A stretch of DNA of 64,000 nt from Nectonema munidae (taxonomy: Eukaryota > Nematomorpha > Nectonematoida > Nectonematidae), in NCBI GenBank assembly GCA_030549495.1, contig JAUIRK010000756.1, positions 1 to 64,000 on the forward strand, read 5' to 3'. The notes beneath the pieces were generated by a model. The model saw only the letters and a list, made by a program, of their open reading frames with translations. It did no database searches and was not told where the DNA came from. Positions 10,865-23,200 of this stretch are shown here, one piece after another. The stretch's first letter is position 1; every line of letters starts with the position of its first letter. The position numbers and the translations under genes were made by a program.

Positions 10865-11690
10865 GTAAGCACGATAACTTCTTATGACCCTTTCCCACAT
10901 CAACACCACCCTTCTGTTCATTGTAAGTTAAGATACTTTCGGGTTGAGATTTGAACGTTTTTATGTTGAAAAGGGTGGCATATACACTACTTTAAAATTT
11001 TTACGTGCGTGTCTTTTAGGGATAAAGGCGCAGATAGAAACATAATCGGCTTCTTTTTTTCAAGTTTATATTGTAGTATGCAAAGTTGTCTTTTTGTTGC
11101 TTGACTAAAATTAGGAAAACAGCTAAATTTTTAAATAACAAAAGTTAGTTTTTTATAGAATATTGTAGACAATTATCATTTTTTCTATTTTTCAAGGTTT
11201 AAATGTAAAGTATTTTAAAGGGAATCTCATATATTAAACATTTTATTCTTAACACTAATCGTTTGGTATAAGATATCCAGGATAAGTAGAGTAATGGGTA
11301 GGCAGAAGGAAGGGGGTTTTGAAGTGACATCTTGTTCGCGTAAGAAGATATGAGATTCCAAATACACCCAAACATAAAGATATGTTTTCATGCTATTTTG
11401 ACTTATTTCACTTTTGAGTTGTTAAAAGTTTGAATCACGTTTTTTAAAATTCTTTTATTGATTTTGTAATCTAAAATTTTATCTTCTAGTGAATTTCAAT
11501 AAAATATTTTTTCTCACTTTTTTAATAACTTTTGCAAAATTCGAATATTTTTAGGAAAATTTCATGTATCAATACTTTTAGTGTAGGTAGAGTAAAAAGA
11601 TTTTTGTTAAAAATAAACCACTGATTTAAGTTCTTTATATTTAAATCAATTGATTTATTTGATATAAATGGAATTTCATACTATTTTTTA
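10865..11690. other. Intergenic, nothing recognised
   Basis: AT-rich. No coding or repeat signal that I can identify. Confidence 0.45.
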
Positions 11691-11694
11691 ACAC

Positions 11695-12930
11695 TTATCT
11701 GAATTCTAGTAAAATAAACACTTTTATACATAAATATCCTGAAGAATTTGCAGTTAATCCAACAGGAAATCTGTATTGTAAGCTATGCAAAACAAATGTA
11801 AAACATGAGAGCATTTTTCGTAGAAAGTCATCAAAATGGAAAAAAGCACAAAATTTTGAAGAAAGTTTTTAAAAAAATGAGAGTTTGATTAATTTCATAC
11901 AAACTTCAAGCAAAAGTTTTCCAAAATTGATAGTTAAATCATTTTTGGAAGCCAGATCCCCCTTTATAAACTTTGCCATCAAAGCATCCTTGTTTTATTT
12001 TCGAATTTTCTTTATCTTCTGTCTCACAAAGTCAGAAACTGGTGGACGAAATGGCTGAAGATAAAATATCAGAAATCAATAATTCTTGACCAAACGAAAA
12101 TAATATAAAAAAAATTTTGTAATATTTTAATGGCTGAAGTTCAAATTCCGCAAAAAAAACTTGGCTAGTACAATGTATCTCTTTAGAACAACATGCAAAT
12201 TCAAGTAAAATATTGAAAATAATAATAAATGAAGTTTTGAAAGATTTGGAAATCAAAAGAAAATATTATAGGGAGTTTCTTACAATGTGGCTCTAGCAAA
12301 AACATTGAAATTGCTTTACCAAAATCCTTTCCATATTACTTGCTTCGCACACGTGATGCACAACTGTGCTATGAAATTTGATGAATTGATGTTCAATGAA
12401 AATGTTAACCCTCAAAAATAAAGGAATTTTGTTCAAAGATATTGGCACAACACCTTGCCCAATTATTACTCCCTGGTCATCCTGTTTGAAAGCAGCTATT
12501 AATTACAGCGATAATCTACCTAGTACTCTTGAAGATAAAGAAAGTTTGATCGTTAAAAGAGTCAAAAAAGTACTTGAAAGTATTAAATTGATGGAGCAAC
12601 TTTTTAATATAAAAGAAAGTTATTCTGTGATTTGTGAAGTAGTCGACAAATCTTTATACACAAACCTTTGTATAAAAGATGCGTATGAAACTTATACAAG
12701 AATAGACTTGACTCAAGAATAGAAGCGAGTGATATAAAGAACATAATGGAATTAAAAAACCCAAATGTTTGGCCTACAACGTACTCTCTTTTACAAAAAT
12801 CTCGGGTGACCCCTCTGTGGCGGTAAGTGCTCTTTTTCACTATTGGCCAAAGACCGAAATTTTTTGACAACTAAAATTTTTAAATATTTCTTATTTTACT
12901 ATAATACATTTTTATAATGTTTTACTTTTG
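11695..12930 (+). mobile_element. hAT transposon remnant, CGGBP1-like type
   Basis: The N-terminal zinc-finger part is readable at about 11720-11870 (HKYPEEFAVNPTGNLYCKLC then RKSSKWKKAQ), as in CGGBP1-like hAT transposases. The middle is open at 12396-12722 (TPCPIITPWSSCLKAAINYS, the PxPVITRWGTWLxAA-type block). The dimerisation end is at about 12810-12915, with LAKDRNFLTTKIFKYFLFYY in one frame. Frame changes and stops between the parts make it inactive. A C-terminal fragment of the same family lies at 45290-45480 inside LIG4. Terminal repeats were not identified. Confidence 0.7.
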
Positions 12931-13059
12931 ATAACTTTTATGATTTGTACAAATTTTAGTATTATTTGCAATTTCCTAAATATTATGAGCTAAATTGTGA
13001 AAAAATTCTTTTTATATCAAAAGATAATTATTTTCTTCTTATAAAAGCTAAATAAATTT

Positions 13060-13590
13060 TTTTCTTCGCCTTAGAAAAAGGAATGGAGTTTTTTTCGTAT
13101 GAAATTGAAACCGATGAACTTGAATGCTTATCAATGTTTTGCTTACTTCTTCTTGGAATAGCCGCTAAACTTCATCGCCAATACAACAAAACGCCTGTTA
13201 TGCCTTTGGAAGAATTGATATAAAGCAATCGCCAAAACCATTTTATTCATGTAAACCTCAGCCGTTTGTTATTCTCGCTTTTAACGAACTAACACGTCAT
13301 GGTGGTTTTTTACACATAATATTTTTAATAAATTCCTAATGCTTATTTTTCTTTATTTTGAAAATACACAGTTGTATACAAGTGAAAGGCTTAGTTAGAA
13401 GTTATCATGCAAAATGGTTATTATTCAAAGGACGTCACCTATACACCACAAAGGCGTCATGGTTTCTTGCACCTGAATAATGCGAAATCACGAAAACTCA
13501 TGCAAAATGATGCGTTTAAGCTTTTGTACTCAAAAATGTGAAGTTTGCACGCACAGATTTCCATAATATAAAATTTTAGGAATGTTAGTA
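13060..13590 (+). other. Unassigned segment between two hAT remnants
   Basis: A 50-codon open stretch at 13083-13220 (it contains YEIETDELECLSMFCLLLLG) is followed by scattered short frames. The position suggests a piece of one of the flanking hAT elements, but no block is diagnostic. Confidence 0.25.
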
Positions 13591-13599
13591 ATTGATTAA

Positions 13600-14335
13600 A
13601 AGCCCACAAAATTACCCTGAGGCGCTGGTAAATAAAGGCAAAGTAATTTGTAGATTTGAAAAGCTATTTCCCGAAATCAAAGATTTTTACAGCGTTAAGC
13701 TTATGAAGAATTAAGTGATCCATAATGGTCATAACAACTTATAGTTTTTAACGATATCACGAGATACCACCTAAATGAAGCGTTAAGTTGCAATTACAAT
13801 TATTTCATAGATGTTGACTTCAATAAATGCTTTTGCAATCAAATTAAACCTAAGGAAATATCAGATGAGAAAAAAATTGTCACCATTTTACAATTTAACA
13901 TCTAAGAAGCAACTCCAAGACTTCTGACGAAATTGATGCAAATCGATATATAGATGATCTCCAAAAGAATATTGATAACTTTCACCAACGATTTTCTGAT
14001 TTGATTGACATCATGGGTGTATCTAACCATTTGTCAATCTAGATTTGCAAGATATTGCATCTCAAATAGAGCATCTTTTCATGCGAGAGACCCACAGTTA
14101 TGGATATTAGTTGATGCTACAAGTCTTTACTTCTTAAAAGAAACTTAAGTAAGATTAGACTCAAGTTTTTGTTCATCTATCTTTGTGAATCAGGGTTTCG
14201 ACGGTGCAAAATTTAAAATCTAACTAAAAGTAGATCACGACTCCAGGATGCCCATCGGAGTGACTGCACGAGAATGGCACTAACAAAGTATGAACCTGAC
14301 ATTCAAAATCGGCTGTAAAAAAATGTATCCGTATA
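13600..14335 (+). mobile_element. hAT transposon remnant, ZBED5/GTF2IRD2-like C-terminal part
   Basis: Fragments read in order as the end of a ZBED5/FAM200/GTF2IRD2-like hAT transposase: RFEKLFPEIKDFYSVKLM, then DDLQKNIDNFHQRFSDLIDI, then YLCESGFRRCK with SRSRL, then ALTKYEPDIQN. These are the helical linker and the hATC dimerisation block. Several frame changes and stops separate them. The N-terminal BED finger is absent. Confidence 0.6.
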
Positions 14336-14671
14336 TAAATTCTTGCACCAGCAGTTAGTATTCCTGAATTTGTCTTTTTTGTTAAAAAAAAATAGTTTGC
14401 GGAATTAATTATATTTAATCCTGCTTCAAAAATTTCAAATAAAAAATTTATTAAGATTAAAAGGTATCTAAATAAATGAATATCAATCTGATTGATCTTA
14501 TACTTTATACAACTAATAGTTTAAGTAAAAGTTATGAAAGAAATTCTAATAGCTTATATAAGGAAACAAGCATTTTTGATTGTGGCAAAAGATTAATCTG
14601 GAGTAAAGCTCATTTTTAGAAATATATATCATTTGATGGAAAGAATATTAATTAAGATAAATACTATAATG

Positions 14672-17227
14672 CAGTGCAACCTTGATAGGACATTCACAGT
14701 CGCATAACAATTGTCCCTTATATCAAGGTTGTCCCTAGTATCAAGGTAACTAGTATCCGTAGTATAAAGAGTAGAAAAACAGAAAAATTTTCAGTTGATA
14801 AACTTATCTATTAATAATAATTAAAGTAAATTTTTTATTTAATTACTTTTTCTTTTCAAAAAAGTTCAGTATAGAAGTTTGCTTTTGAAACTTCCCACTG
14901 CTTGCTATTTGTTCAAGCTTATTTTAACTTTAGAAAGCGGATCGAAGACTTCTCCAATGTCTTATTCAAGGCAAAAAGATTGAAGATATGAAACTGCCTT
15001 TAAAGCCATATTGATGTTTTTAATTGGAGATTCAGATACTTCAGAATTCTCCATTTCTTCTTCAAGCGGAGTAACATCCGAACTTCGGTCCTCTTTATCC
15101 AATCTCTCTTCGAAGTCAATGTTAAATGTTTCGCAAGTTTGAACATGCTATCTATTGAAATGAATTCATCCACAGACAATAGGATCATAAAAAATCAGTT
15201 TTCTTAGTTTCAACAATAAGATAAGCAAAGTTTTATCTGTTATCGTCACTGGAAGACGGCAACGTGAATCCGCATTTTCAACAGTAGATGCTTCACTATT
15301 TCTTCGATGGAATCATTCTCAATAGAGCAAAGAACAGAGCGTAACTAAAGTTTTTTATAATTTCTTTTGAAGTTTGCTATAATGCCATCTTCAAGAGGTT
15401 GCAGAACAGATGCAGTGTTAGGAGACAAGAAACAAATTTTTATGTTCGAAAAACTAATTTTATCGCGTGGCTCGGTGCGTTATTAACAAATAAAATAGTT
15501 TCACGTTTTTTCTTTATTAACTTTTTGTTAAAAATTTCTAAAACGTTGAGGAAAATTTTATTTGTTACCCATGCTTTTGAGTTGTGGTGGTATTGAACAG
15601 GAAGAGAAGAAATGTTGATTTTTTAAATGATCTCGGACGAGCAGATTTCCCGATTACGATTGGCTTTTCAATTTCGCCAGTCATATTTGTAAGCAATGCG
15701 ACAGTCAAACGCTCTTTGTTTCGTTTACTTCCAGTGCATTTTCCCCACGAACAGATAACGTACGACTTGGTAAAGATCGGAAAAAAGCCGTTGCGTCCAT
15801 GTTATATATATTTTTAGGTGAGTAATCCTGAATAATTTCAGGTAACATTTCTTCCCATTGCTTTACTACTTCTAAAAACCAATACATCTATAGTTAATAA
15901 ATGTTCTCATCATTAAACCTGTATACTAAAAAAACACTTAGTTCTTTAACCATTTCCATCCGAATTAAATTTTCATGAAATTTTTTTATGGTACCCAATA
16001 TTTTAAAAATTAATTTCTAAACTTCATTAGTTCAGACTTAATGGTTTGTATAAAAAAAAATCTCAAAATTCAATAAATTTTTTCCAACAAAATTTTTCAA
16101 TAAAAAGAGACCGTAGTTCTTTGTAAAAACATTTTATAAATAAGAGTTTATAGATACTTTATGAAATAAAAGTTGTAGACAATAAAATAATTATTTGGAG
16201 ATAAAACTCAAAAAAAGATTGAAAAAACACACATAAACAAAGTGAGTAAACATAGCTAGCTTTTTTAAACATGATCAAACTTTGACCAACATTGTGTAAA
16301 TAGGTTTTGAAGGAAAGAAAAAGGAATCAATTTATGAGTTAGTTACAATAAAGTAACTAAAAGTAAGCAAAGTTTTAATTCATTAAAAAGCTAGAGTTGT
16401 GTATGCGCAAAGAAATAATGACCTGAAAAATCAACTTTATATTTACCCCTTTCGGTGGGAAATGGTCCCGGTATTAAACTTGATGTTTTAAAAATTCTAT
16501 AAAAAGTGATATGCTAAAAACATTTCATTATATACTGATTAAAAATACTTGAAGTTAGAAAGTATACCATCTCTAACGCCTCCTCTTTCACCAGAGATCA
16601 TGGCACAATGTAGATTACGAAAAACTTTAAAATTATGAAGCCAACCATTTGAAGCTTTGAATGACGTAACATTTTTAGCTTCTGCTATTTTTGGCGCTTG
16701 CTCTTGCAACAGAGGTCCCGTTACGGGCACATTCATGTTTCTTGCATGACAATACCAACACCATAGTTCTTCTATTTCTTGAAATGGTCGTGAGTATGTC
16801 CTTTTTCGATTATTTTAACATTGTTGAAGTTGCTTCAATTCAGACATTCATAGCAAAGTAGCAATCTGCATGAAGATATGAAAGCTTTGCACAAACATCT
16901 GACAATAGTGAAATGTAGACTTGCTTATCAATCTTGCATAACCCATTTTTACTCAATTAATTTCATAAATAAGGGTACTACAAACAGTTAAAAGATTAGT
17001 ATGCATACTTTTTCTTATTTTGTTAGCTAAATTGTTGTATCGTACTCAATAAACAACAACCAATTTGATACAAGTAGCTTTTAAATGGAAAAGTTGTCCT
17101 TAATAGCAAGGTTTTTGTCAATAATATAGTATAAAACTATCCTTAATTCCGAATATTGAGGGATATTTTCATATAAAAACGGTCCTCGTCCTTATTTTTG
17201 ACGTGTCCCTAAGCTAAGGTTTTACTG
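14672..17227 (-). mobile_element. Tigger (pogo-type) DNA transposon, copy 1
   Basis: A 2556-bp element with termini CAGTGCAACCTTG and CTAAGGTTTTACTG, followed by TA at the right; the left flank reads TG, probably a mutated TA. The transposase is on the minus strand. A CENP-B-type helix-turn-helix lies near 16539-16736 (GPLLQEQAPKIAEA then SNGWLHNFK). DDE-domain pieces lie near 15705-15887 (IYNMDATAFF, the first catalytic aspartate), and an acidic C-terminal part lies at about 15000-15190. Stops and frame changes interrupt it. A second copy of the same family is at 59208-61535. The TIRs carry internal reiterations of a GTCCCTTATATCAAGG-like motif. Confidence 0.88.
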
Positions 17228-19410
17228 TATATTTTTTAACGATAAAAATAAAGTTTACTTTTTAAACAATCAAAATAAAATTTGGGCGGATCATCGGAAA
17301 AGAAATCTCAACTTGAAAACCTACTTTTCTTGAAGCATGGTGAATGGTGATTCGTTTCTCACTCTAATTCCTTGAATCAAACATAAGATTTAGCGAACAT
17401 ATATCTCACCCTTATAATATTTGTGTTTATCACATATTACGTGATTAGGCCTTCAATACCACCAATGCTTAGCTGCATTTCGAAAAAGGGAATACATTGT
17501 CTCTCCATTATTCAACACATGTATAAGGGATATCACTTTCTACACATCGCTAGACTCTGAAAGCAGCAGCATTATCATTTCTCGCTCCTGGAAATACAGT
17601 GCAATAAATAATCTTATTCTCTCTCCCCTACCACGACATACACAACTCTCTTGTTTTCTGCATACAAAACTCTTTTAGAATAAGCAGTACTACACCAATC
17701 ATTCTTGTTAACAGGGACTAAGGCATCCTAAAATATTTTGTTTTTATGACTACTGAAATACTTGACATAGTGTGTGACGCCTGAGTTTATCGAAACAAAT
17801 TTTTATCAATTTAGAGAACATAAGAGATTACGGAGTTTTTCGGTAAAAATCACACCCTCTAACAATGGTTTCAGAGATATACAAAGATATCTATTACATT
17901 TTGTTCTTGTTATCCAAAACTTTGCTTTCAAAAGCGTATACCTAAAGATTATTTTAAGTGTTAGGCTAATTAGTGAAGAACATATTATTTATCAAAATAA
18001 AAAGTTTACCGCTGAAGCTTTTCCAATTTAAAAGTGAATAAAAACAAGCACAACATTACTTTCAACAACTGTTTAAACTACACAGGAAATATCTGCAACA
18101 TTTTTCCTTCAATAAATATATCATTTTTAACCATATATTGAAAATCATAATAAGAATCACACAATTGTATAATTTAATAAATATTTAAAATCACGATGAT
18201 CTTTACACCATTCTCTCCCTTTTGTTATTATATCAAGTCATACATAGAGCAAACTTTATCCTAAATGCCAGTAATATGTAATTGATTAAAGTGAACAAAA
18301 TTATGAGAGCTTATTGGATGTCTTCATCCTCTTGAGGGTTCGGAAGATAGTGACTAAAATATATATGGGGCTGTCTCCCGTGTCTAACCTCTTGAGGTTT
18401 CGGAAGATATATAAAGTTAAGACCATTGCTATAACATTAGTCAAATAATAACACTCTGCCTTCCTTAAAACATTTCAAAAATAGAAAGAGAATGAAAAAT
18501 TCGTTCGCAATTACGCCTGCTCTTTTGTGCTTACTGCACTCTATTAGGGCGCACGGTGCACCCAAAAATTGAAGAAGCGTGCACATTCATAAACGTATTT
18601 TCAAAACATCCTCAAGTCATATACTCTTGAAACAGTAAAATACAAAGGATTACCCAAAAACTGTTATAGGCATGCACTTGCACAGGGACTATTTCTGGTC
18701 ATCCTTTAGAAAAAACTTCGCGCACTCATTAAATATTTTCCCCCAAGTGAAAAAAATGATTCAAATTCCATGCATATATCTTTAAAAAATTATATGGAAT
18801 GATGCGACAGACATTAAATACATTTTGAATATGTTTTTGCTTATGCACCCCTATAGAGTCTATTAGGCATGAATGAGAGAATGTATAGCAATATATTTAC
18901 AATTTCTTTTGCTTGTAATTTGATCAATTTTTATTTTTTTTTCAAATTTTTTTGGCAATGCTCTCTTTTACTTTATCTTACATCCAAAAGAAATAAAAAA
19001 TCCTATTTTAATACCTTATCTTCAAAAAATATACTGATTACGAAAATGTAAAAAAAAAAAGAGTTTTTACATTATTAAAACACATTTTTACAATTTAAAC
19101 TAAAAAAATAGCAACTTTGAACCGAAAAAAAATAAATCATTTGAATCATTCCAAATAAATGGCATATTTGGAATCGGCGTATCAAACTTTATCTGAATGG
19201 ATTTTAAATTTTTTAAGCTCTTTTGAGGCTTCAAATTTATGATTTCACATATACTCAACAATTATTATACACGTATTACACATTTTTAGAATCCTCTTAT
19301 CACATTATTAAATTATTTTAATGTTTTATCTATTTTGCATTATTTAGAAAAAAACAATTTTTTCTTTAAAAATTTGCTTAAAATGGATTTCTAACAAGAT
19401 CTTCTCATAG
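17228..19410. other. Intergenic stretch downstream of LIG4
   Basis: No gene recognised. A 22-bp motif beginning CCTCTTGAGG and ending CGGAAGATA occurs twice (18328-18349 and 18388-18409) with one difference. At 17340-17650 the minus strand has a weak resemblance to a Harbinger transposase, which I do not accept. Confidence 0.4.
18328..18409 (+). repeat. Short direct repeat, two 22-bp copies
   Basis: The two copies differ at one base and their starts are 60 bp apart. Function unknown; possibly the start of a minisatellite. Confidence 0.5.
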
Positions 19411-19668
19411 ATAAATATCCTGTTACAATTTATAGCTTTATCGATAAATACCGTTTTAAAAATTGGTGCGAGCTCGGATTTCGTAGAACACCTCGTGTAT
19501 AAATACTCTTATACGATTATCGATAAACCACTTTTAAAAATTAACTTGCAGCGGGTATTTTAAGAAAGATATTTATAGATAAATATCCCGTTACAATTTA
19601 TATCATTGTCGTTAAATGCAGTTTAACAAATTGGTTGGGTACGGAGATTCCGTTGAAATCTTCGTGGA
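19411..19668 (+). repeat. Tandem repeat, three units of 80-90 bp
   Basis: Units start at 19411, 19499 and 19579. Each begins ATAAATA and carries an ATCGATAAA-like and a TTTTAAAAATT-like block. Units 1 and 3 are more alike than either is to unit 2, suggesting a higher-order dimer. The block matches 8425-8685 in the opposite orientation. Confidence 0.6.
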
Positions 19669-20115
19669 TAGAAGCGGAGAGGGAATATTCCGTATTTCCA
19701 CCTCTCCTACAAAATACCTTAAATGATCTCTAGGTTTCGAGGGACGCGAGAAACGAATGGAGGAAATAATTTGTTTTTAACTAAAAATATATATAAAATT
19801 ATAATCAATTGAAGAGGACGATTATTATAAATGGTCTTTCTATTGTGTAAACTAAAATATGTTAGACACTCTCGATCATACTAATTTTGCTTTGAAGCTG
19901 TACATTAGTTGTTTGAAGATTTCTTTAGACAACGATACACCTGGAACTAAATTGCCTCTTATACATTAAATTTAAGCATTTCTAATGATAATACCCTTAT
20001 TACGAGTTTGTTGAATCTCGTTGATCTTTCGAAGATTTGAACATCACATTTTCAGTATTATTTAATCTCCTAATTTACAATCACTTAAGGATAATATGAT
20101 GTTTTACTTAGTGTC

Positions 20116-20121
20116 TTTAAT
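20116..20121 (-). terminator. Candidate LIG4 polyadenylation signal
   Basis: ATTAAA on the minus strand lies about 100 bases after the LIG4 stop codon. It is the common variant of AATAAA. No stronger signal is closer. Confidence 0.35.
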
Positions 20122-20220
20122 ATGAATTTAGGCGTTCAGCACTTGTGAAAATTGGCTTAGAAGTAATGCTAAACAAACCCTTTTTTGTGTGGCCGGCCCT
20201 CTATATTTCCTTGCATTCAA

Positions 20221-20279
20221 CTATTTCAAACAAACTTTTAGTTTAATGCTGTTTATTATCCACGTTAATCTTTCATCAT
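20221..20279 (-). CDS. LIG4: LIG4 exon 15 (end of BRCT2, stop)
   Basis: A 59-nt terminal exon, reached over a 127-nt intron. Phase 1 is matched and it encodes DERLTWIINSIKLKVCLK then TAG. The W-x-x-x-S-I pattern is the last helix of a BRCT domain (human ESWVTDSIDK near the end of BRCT2). About 85 residues of BRCT2 that precede this helix in human are absent, and the intron is far too short to hide them. Less certain than the other exons because the match is short. Confidence 0.7.
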
Positions 20280-23200
20280 CTTTGTAATTGAATATTTATT
20301 AAATAAAAACATTTAATATTTCATATTCTGACACATTTGCTATAGATGTTGCAATTTAAGTTTCGAATCCCAAGAGAAAGGTTTTTGAGCTAATCCATCA
20401 ACTCACTTTTAAGAGCAGCAACTTGTCTAGTGTTCAATAAAGATTCATTACTTCCCATTTTATCCATGATTAATCTAAGTTGATTTTCGGTAATAACATC
20501 TGTGAATCCGTCTCCGTAGCAGTCAAATGAGTCCAAAAAATTCTTTTCTGTTTCCAAAGTACTACTCAGCATGTAGGCAGGTTTTCTGTAGAAGTATTTA
20601 AATAAGTTCTTAAAACAAAAGAATATATGTTGAAATCTTAAAAAAGATGTTTATAACAAAAATGTAAGAGATGTAATCTTTGACCCATCCAAGAATAGTG
20701 TGCCAATAGTAAAATCGAAAGAAGATGAAGGAAGAGTAATGCAAAAAAATATAATAAGGAAGTCGACGCTAAATATATTTGTGTAACTGATCATAAAGAA
20801 AATCAAGATTGCTTACGTATTAAAAAAATGAATTTCGGTTAGTAAAGACTTTAATACAACTCACCCCTACATAATAAATGTATAACAATAAACGTAAATA
20901 TAACAATACCGTAATTAAATAAATTTTAATGCTTTGTGGACATTGGCCAGGAAATATAATTTCTGTATGTAATTTGGAATTTGTAAATTATGAACAAATA
21001 TATTAATTAACTGTAAATTTAGTTATGTATTAATTTTTGAGATTATATTATCTAGCTTTGATATAAATTTTTCACATCACGTTATAGAAATTAATAGATT
21101 TTGAATACAAAAGATGGCAGAAAAAGCGCTAGAAAACGAAGTTCCAGAAGATTTTAAAAAAGGCCAAACTGATACTCATCCTAGGAGAAAACATTTTTCC
21201 ATAATGGAACAAAAGGAAATATCACAATCGGGAATCGAAGTAGGATTACTGGATGACGATAATCTACGATTCATGGGTTAGGCAATCTTTCAAATTTGAC
21301 ACATGCGGCAAAAATATACACAAAACAAATATCCCTTATTCATATACTTTAAAGATTTACAGTTCAATTTTGTTTTAATTATTTGAAATTAAACGGACTT
21401 TATGATCAAAATGCGATTAAATTACAGTTGTATAATTTGCTGAGTTTGCAAGCAATCCATTATCCATTGAACGTGTACAATATCATAGGTTTTCCTTTTT
21501 GCAAAGTTTCTCAGCCTCAAGTTCATATGAGATGCGATAATCAAACAGTTTTCATCATCTTAAAAACGAAAATAAAGCGAATAAATTCAATAAAAAAAAT
21601 TCTATAAATATTCAAAAATATTTATATAAAAGTCATGACAGAGTGAAAATGGGGTCCAAATCCAAAAGGAAAAAAATTACCTCAATAATCTCGGTTTCAG
21701 ACTGTAACTATAAAATCATGTTTTTAAAAAAAATTGACAATCAAAAAACCTAATCTAAGTGAAATGAACTTTTTCGAAGTCTATTTTATATGCATCAATA
21801 GAAAAATCTTAGAATTAATCTTGTGCTAAAAAAAATAATAAACCTAAATAAATGACGTTTGAATGCTCTATATATTCAAATGTTTTATCAAAAGAAAAAA
21901 AGTTAATAAATAATATAATACAAACAAATCCAAGAAAAAACGGTGAGTGATATTGGAAAATTAAACAGGACTGAAGATCTTTGAAAATGTTGGTCAACTT
22001 TTTATCAAATAGAGTTATTCCTTCCAAGTCAAAAAAAGAAAATCTAATTGAAGATATTTGGAAAATTGAACGAATGAAAATAAACTGTAAAAAAATTGTA
22101 ATTAGTTTTTTTCAATAGCATACCGGGCTTTTGGCAAAGTTTGGCTCCGTGTTCTAAAAGCTGGTTCTGTAAGCTTTTCTTATCGGTATAAGGTATTATG
22201 TTAATTATACAGAATTTGTAGTTTAGAAACAAAGAAGATTTCTAAAAGCAAACTAAATTCGCTAGACATAAATTTGAGAAAAAAAATTTGTTACTATGTT
22301 GATAGCAGATGAAGACTCATCATTTGAAAAAGGTGAAAAAGTTAAACCAGCGTTCTTCTTGCTTTTGAAAGGCCTGAAAAAGGATGAAACTGTAGATTCT
22401 GCATCTTGGCAAGTTAATTTACCATTTGTTCGCTTAAAAAGTTTTTAATAAGTTAAATTACATAAGAGTACACTTTTAGAGAAAGTTTATATCAGTAGCT
22501 ATCAAAAGTGCGGTCTGTGAGAGGATGCGAGTAATATAAACCCATAACACATATTTACACAATTTTAGTTTACAAATAGAAGAGAAGTTATTCGGATAAA
22601 ATTTAGAATAACAATACCTTCCATAATCTAAGCAAATATCTCTATATATCTAGTGACCATGAAAAGTTATGGGTTTATTTCTCGATTAAATTTAAAAAAT
22701 CGTATAGAATATAGATAGACCAAAAAACAACCATGGATACAACACTTTAAGCACAAGATATGCTGAAAAATATCCCAACATGAGACTGATGTTTAAGACA
22801 TAGCTGAGATTATTTTTACGATGTAGTTAATGGTATGATAATGAGAGTGGAGAAAATTGAAATAAACAACAACAACTAGGGCTATAATAGACTTGATTTA
22901 TTAAGCACGGGAGAGAGTGATAAGGCGGTCCAATCACCCAATTGAGATTGAAGCCTCACTTTTTGCGTCTTCAAAAATAATACCAAAAAACCACTAATTG
23001 GCACCTTAAAAAGGTTATAATAAAATTTAAATGTTAATTAAGATCAATTACATCATAAAATCTGCTGTTGATGAAAATTTTGAATTGTCAGTTTCTACAA
23101 GACTTAGTTCCAAATAATTTAAGATATGCCGTTACATATCGATTAGTTAAAGGCTTGAAGAATAATCTAATAATAAAAAAGATAAAGAACAAATACAAAA

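Noticed and set aside
17340-17650. Possible Harbinger transposase fragment on the minus strand
   Set aside because: A VFPGARNDNAAAF stretch recalls the family's PGSxHDxxxF block, but the neighbouring blocks do not follow convincingly and there are many stops.
19411-19668. CRISPR-like array
   Set aside because: The units are diverged tandem repeats without unique spacers, in a eukaryotic telomeric region.
19860-19985. Possible minus-strand exon reading GNLVPGVSLSKEIFKQL
   Set aside because: It is short, does not fit LIG4 in phase or similarity, and no partner exon was found.
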